This document shows positions 60,394 to 64,000 of a DNA stretch of 64,000 nucleotides, one piece after another (position 1 is the first letter of the stretch; every line of letters starts with the position of its first letter). The notes under the pieces were generated by a model that saw nothing but the letters and a program-made list of their open reading frames with translations, made no database searches and was not told the origin of the DNA. Location of the stretch: positions 59,687,695-59,751,694 of the forward strand of contig NC_012872.2 in the NCBI RefSeq assembly GCF_000003195.3, written 5' to 3'. This DNA is from Sorghum bicolor. Its lineage: Eukaryota > Streptophyta > Magnoliopsida > Poales > Poaceae. The translations under genes and the position numbers were made by a program.

Positions 60394-61397
60394 TATATTT
60401 GGATAATATATAGGCAATCGGAGGTAGAAAACGACAGTGTTAATTCCTGCTACCTGCTATATATGGAGGAGCATAAACAGATATATACTCCTTCCGTCAC
60501 AAAACATGCTTTAGGATTCAAAATTTATCCCCAAAAAATGAGTGCTTTAGCTCTTTGGAGCTCATATATGAGCTTGAGAATGTGATCTGCATGTGTCTCG
60601 ATCCATTCATTCCTTTTAATTAGCGGTTTATTTACTAATTAACATATATCACCTTCAATGTATAGGGGCACATGAGTACTTATTCAATTGAGCACTAATC
60701 TATCCCAAAAATCCTAAAAGAAGTAGTAGAGAAAGTAGTAGAGAGAGTAATAATTAAACACCAAAAGGCACTACATTATAAGAGGAAGCAAACATAGATG
60801 CACTTTTGAGTCCCAGCTAAACAACAACATATGGTGTGCAACAAGAGTATGTAGAAGTAGTAGAGAAATGTAGAATACACAAGAACGAACAAGATGATGG
60901 AAAACACAGAGAGATTACATCATACATGACGAAGTGTAACTGATGCATTCCAGGCTTAAGACTTTAGACTGCTTCCTCAACTGCTTGCTTACATGCATAT
61001 ATACGACTAACAATGTTGCTCAAGAAGACACTGTTGGGATCCATGCCTAACATCACAGAATTAACGAGCTCCACGCGCCAAGAATGCGTCACTTACAGCT
61101 TCTATCTTAATACATACCAGAGAAAAAAAAAAGGCCAGGAAATTTGAAACAAAAAGCAAGAGAGGAAGGAAATATATAAAAGACAATGTCCCAGGATCGG
61201 AGTACTAATAGTAAAAACTAATAAGAATAAATTCTTCTAAGATACCTAGCAGCAAGAGACATGTATATATCTCGATCGGACCATGACGCCTCAATTCCCC
61301 ACGCGCACGCGCTCACACCTCACCTCTGCCGGCCCTCCATGCATGCTCCGCGCGCACAGCTCGCAGCAAAGCGCATGCATAGTAGTGGTGCGAGAGC
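60394..61397. other. Spacer downstream (minus sense) of the 61.4-kb ORF
   Basis: A Stowaway-like start, CTCCTTCCGTCACAAAA, at about 60489 has no matching right end. The remainder is AT-rich. If the ORF at 61398-61589 is transcribed, its 3'UTR would lie in 60900-61397. Confidence 0.35.
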
Positions 61398-61589
61398 TCA
61401 ATGCGAGCTGCTCGCCGGCGGCCGGCCTCGAGCTCGCCTATCTGTGAGGCTTGTTCGCTCCGGCTGCTCTCTTGTTGGATCCCCAAATGCTGGCCAGGTT
61501 GCAGCTGGAGCAGCAGCAGCGGTGGTAGAACAGGCGACGGCGCTCATCAGCTCCATTGGGACAGAGAGGAGAGCAAGGAGAAGAGGCAT
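61398..61589 (-). CDS. Candidate small secreted peptide, 63 aa, unidentified
   Basis: On the minus strand the ORF starts MPLLLALLSVPMELMSAVAC, a hydrophobic N-terminus resembling a signal peptide. It continues with a short mature part rich in Arg, Pro and Ser and ends RARGRPPASSSH before a TGA. The ATG context is AAGAAAAATGCC. A good TATA box (TATAAAAA, minus strand, 61666-61673) lies 77-84 bases upstream, with a GAGAGA tract beyond it. I recognise no CLE, PSK, RALF, CEP or EPF motif. It might instead be a non-coding transcript or the first exon of a longer gene, since a GTGAGG donor-like site lies near 61325. No splice partner was found. Confidence 0.35.
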   Translation of the reverse strand: MPLLLALLSVPMELMSAVACSTTAAAAPAATWPAFGDPTREQPERTSLTDRRARGRPPASSSH

Positions 61590-61665
61590 TTTTCTTGAGT
61601 AGCTATAGTTTAGGGTGACTGTGAGGGTGAGGAGTAGAAGAAGACAATAGAGAAAAGGGTTGGTG

Positions 61666-61710
61666 TTTTTATACTACGTACACACAAGGAGAGTGAGAGA
61701 GAGAGAGATG
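61666..61710 (-). promoter_or_regulatory. TATA box and GA-repeat upstream of the 61.4-kb ORF
   Basis: Minus-strand GTATAAAAACACC, preceded by a (CT)n/(GA)n tract at about 61689-61709. GA repeats near core promoters are bound by BBR/BPC factors in plants. Spacing to the ORF predicts a leader of about 50 bases. Confidence 0.45.
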
Positions 61711-62272
61711 TGGTAGTGGCTACAAAGGCAAGCCTGACAAATTCTACACCTTTCCGCGAGCAGGAGCAATTGCACATTCTATTGTGGCGTTGCATTGTTG
61801 CACAGTGTTACTATTATTACGGAGCAATGTGCACAGTCTTGTCTTGGCCCATGCACACACGCACAGAGAATCCAAGATACATTTCCCCAATTCCCCTCTA
61901 CTACGCTGATTCTGCAGATAGGAGTACTCCTACATCGGTAGAGCATGCATGCACGTTCATGTACAGTGTTATAGAATTGCTCTGCATATAGTACTGTTTT
62001 TTTTTTCTTTGGCAACCGGACCCGGCCGTTGGCGTTTCTTCAGTCGTCTAGCTATGAGAACCGAGGGACAAAATGGAACAAGATTAGGGTTTTTGGAATG
62101 TTGCAGCGAGTGTGTGCAGGCCCACATATTCACGGTCACGGAGGGGTGATGGGGAAGCATGTTTGTGGGGAAATGCAACACGTAGTACTACTACGCATTG
62201 ACACGAGCTCCGAGACACCTTGGGGTCAGCGAAAATAAAAATGCTGCGCTGGAGAAAACGTGCCCATACTCT
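61711..62272. other. Spacer, no gene recognised
   Basis: Short frames only. No repeat ends or RNA motifs were recognised. Confidence 0.35.
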
Positions 62273-62528
62273 GGGGCTGTTTGTTGCTAGCCACAATTTA
62301 TCACACTTTATCTTAGTCAAGTTTGACCAAGTTGGTAAGTGTTTGGTTCACAACTAAACTTAGGCATGATTCTTTTGGACTCCACATGTCATAGAGTTAA
62401 AAAGTGTGACAAGATTCCTTTAGGCATGGCAAAGTGTGACAACCAATTTGCTAGCCATACTTTTTGTAGCTTGCCACACTTGCCTAAAGTTAGTTGTGGT
62501 AGATTATGGCTAGTAACCAAACTGCAAA
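62273..62528. mobile_element. MITE with GCTGTTTG-GTTGCTAGCC-type ends
   Basis: The left GGGGCTGTTTGTTGCTAGCC mirrors the right GCAGTTTGGTTACTAGCC (reverse complement). Interior words for 'CACACTT' and 'AAAGTGTGACAA' recur in both orientations. About 256 bp; target duplication not resolved. Confidence 0.65.
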
Positions 62529-63248
62529 GGGTGAGGAGCACTACTGGCTCTCTATCCCGTTTTTTTCCAGCATGTTTTACACATACCGTATGTTTTACTA
62601 CAGTGCATTTGGCATGTGAAATGAATTGACCACGTACTATACGCATGAGGGAGGAAAACGACATGAGAATTGAGAGGGACCTGAATTGGCTTCAAGTGAC
62701 TGCATTGGTTGGCTGCCTTGCCTGCGTGTTAATTCAGCACCTTAATTTGATAATTTGGCTGGCTCTTTGTACAGTACGTAATCAAATTAATGATCGATCT
62801 GATTTTTTGGGTAGTAGAAGTTATTCTCATATAACTAAACACCGTGTAATGTATAATACTGAAATTCCAACATCGTTTTATGTAAAAAGAAAAGGGACCA
62901 TCGTCGCTAGTGGGTCGTTCAAACCCGGACTAGCCCAGCATAGCTGGAAAGTGTAAAGTCGTCTACTACCCATGCCTCGGCACAGCACTTCAGCAGACTG
63001 CCTAGCAGATACTGTATGTAGTAGATGGAGTTATCAATAAGTAAACAATCATGATTAAGAAGCACTGCCTGTCCAGACAGCAAGGAGCCCAGGACCCAGC
63101 AGGGGGAGCACTCAAGACTTAGCCGCAGCAGACTTATCAGTTAGCAAATGGGCTTGTTTTAAGCAGGACCATTTGAGACCCAGAATCAAAAGCTGGTTTT
63201 CGTTCCGTGTGCATGCATGTGCACGCCACCCTCCCTCTCGGTCCCTCA
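62529..63248. other. Spacer, no gene recognised
   Basis: Low coding potential on both strands. No TE termini detected. Confidence 0.35.
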
Positions 63249-63689
63249 GGCTTTGTTTAGCTGAGGCCTTGTTTACTTTTACCTAAAAATCCAAAATTTT
63301 TTAAGATTTCCCGTCACATCGAATTTTTATACGCATGCATAAAGTATTAAATATAGACAAAAATAAAAACTAATTACACAGTTTGGTCGGAATTTATGAG
63401 ATAAATCTTTTGAGCCTAGTTAGTCTATGGTTGGATAATAATTACCACAAACAAACGAAAATGCTACAGTATCGCAAAATTTTTTCCTTCGGTAACTAAA
63501 CACCGCTTGAGTGAAAAGTTTTTAGCATTGTATCAGTTTTGTTTGTATTTAACAATTATTATCTGACTATAGACTAACTAGACTTAAACGATTCGTCTCA
63601 CAAATTATAGATAAACTATGTAATTAATTTAGATTGATGTGACGAGAAATCTTGACTTTTTTTTATTTTAGGTGTAACTAAACAAGACC
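63249..63689 (+). mobile_element. Tourist-like MITE, GGCCTTGTTTAGTT family (copy 14, host of a nested copy)
   Basis: Starts GGCTTTGTTTAGCTGA and ends AACTAAACAAGACC, with a TCA duplication at 63246-63248 and 63690-63692. It was split 16 bases from its left end by copy 15. Confidence 0.87.
63265..63507 (-). mobile_element. Tourist-like MITE, GGCCTTGTTTAGTT family (copy 15, nested)
   Basis: Starts GGCCTTGTTTACTTTTACC and ends GGTAACTAAACACCGCT, flanked by TGA at 63262-63264 and 63508-63510. 243 bp, inserted into copy 14. Confidence 0.87.
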
Positions 63690-63826
63690 TCACTCCACTT
63701 GGCCATGGATGTGGAAGAAGCTTCACTCGCTTTAGCTCACTTTCCTCTCCGCTTTGCAGGTTGCAGGGTAAGGGTAAACACTTTTATTGTTAGCAGCTGG
63801 TCATCAGAGGAGGGAAATGCTTCTTA

Positions 63827-64000
63827 GGCCTTGTTTAGATACACTCAAAAACCCAAAACTTTACAAGATTCTTCGTCACATTGAATCTTGCGGCACATGC
63901 ATGAAGTATTAAATATAGTTAAAAAGAATAACTAATTGCACAGTTTACCTGTAAATCACGAGACGAATCTTTTAAGCCTAGTTACTCTATAATTAGACAA
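63827..64000 (-). mobile_element. Tourist-like MITE, GGCCTTGTTTAGTT family (copy 16, cut by window end)
   Basis: Starts GGCCTTGTTTAGATACAC after TTA (63824-63826) and runs off the window. Of all copies it is closest to copy 3, sharing the GATACA start and the AAAAAGAATAACTAATTG-type block. Confidence 0.85.

Overview
This window is nuclear DNA from a flowering plant, almost certainly a grass. The genes are split by many GT-AG introns, coding exons are GC-rich against AT-rich introns and spacers, and grass-type Tourist, Stowaway and hAT MITEs are dense. The abundant family whose ends read GGCCTTGTTTAGTT points to the Andropogoneae, most likely Sorghum or a close relative. That assignment is inference from repeat type and gene content; no database was searched.

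Five conserved housekeeping genes can be reconstructed exon by exon. Each keeps one open frame across every junction. They are: SF3A3, splicing factor 3a subunit 3 (4912-13139, +, 12 exons, 504 aa); GAA1, the GPI-transamidase subunit (14913-19275, -, 6 coding exons, 715 aa, probably with a 5'UTR intron reaching about 20231); GLYK, D-glycerate 3-kinase (29016-31752, +, 12 exons, 362 aa if a 7-base first exon is accepted); a PP2A B' (B56) regulatory subunit (32984-35665, -, 2 coding exons, 500 aa); and KTN1, the katanin p60 microtubule-severing ATPase (43034-48623, +, 7 exons, 519 aa). Two nuclear tRNA genes lie between them, tRNA-Glu(CTC) at 32471 and tRNA-Asp(GTC) at 49742. The genes do unrelated jobs (pre-mRNA splicing, GPI anchoring in the ER, photorespiration, phosphatase targeting, microtubule severing) and do not form a pathway. 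SF3A3/GAA1 and GLYK/PP2A are convergent pairs.

Layout: 1-4.7 kb is MITE-rich spacer. 4.7-13.3 kb is SF3A3, with a decayed LINE and a Tourist MITE in intron 2. 13.48-14.49 kb is a Mutator-type element with a 9-bp target duplication. 14.9-20.3 kb is GAA1. 20.3-21.9 kb is an older terminal-inverted-repeat element that swallowed a second Mutator-type element. 22.2-26.9 kb is a Stowaway-like MITE split by a 4.3-kb apparent solo LTR. 27-28.9 kb is spacer. 28.9-36.3 kb holds GLYK, tRNA-Glu and the PP2A gene. 36.3-42.7 kb is a MITE cluster. 42.7-48.7 kb is KTN1. 48.7-64 kb is accessory DNA with no recognised gene. It contains tRNA-Asp, a retroposed copy of a transcript with an Em/LEA-like motif, a large inverted repeat, nested MITEs and one or two candidate small-peptide genes.

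No CRISPR array, operon or prokaryotic system is present. The most interesting items are the retroposon with perfect 15-bp target duplications, the ~0.7-kb hairpin-forming repeat, the two related GC-filled Mutator-type elements around GAA1, the decayed exon copy in KTN1 intron 1, the unusual 5' end of GLYK, and a TATA-driven 63-codon secreted-peptide-like ORF at 61.4-61.6 kb.
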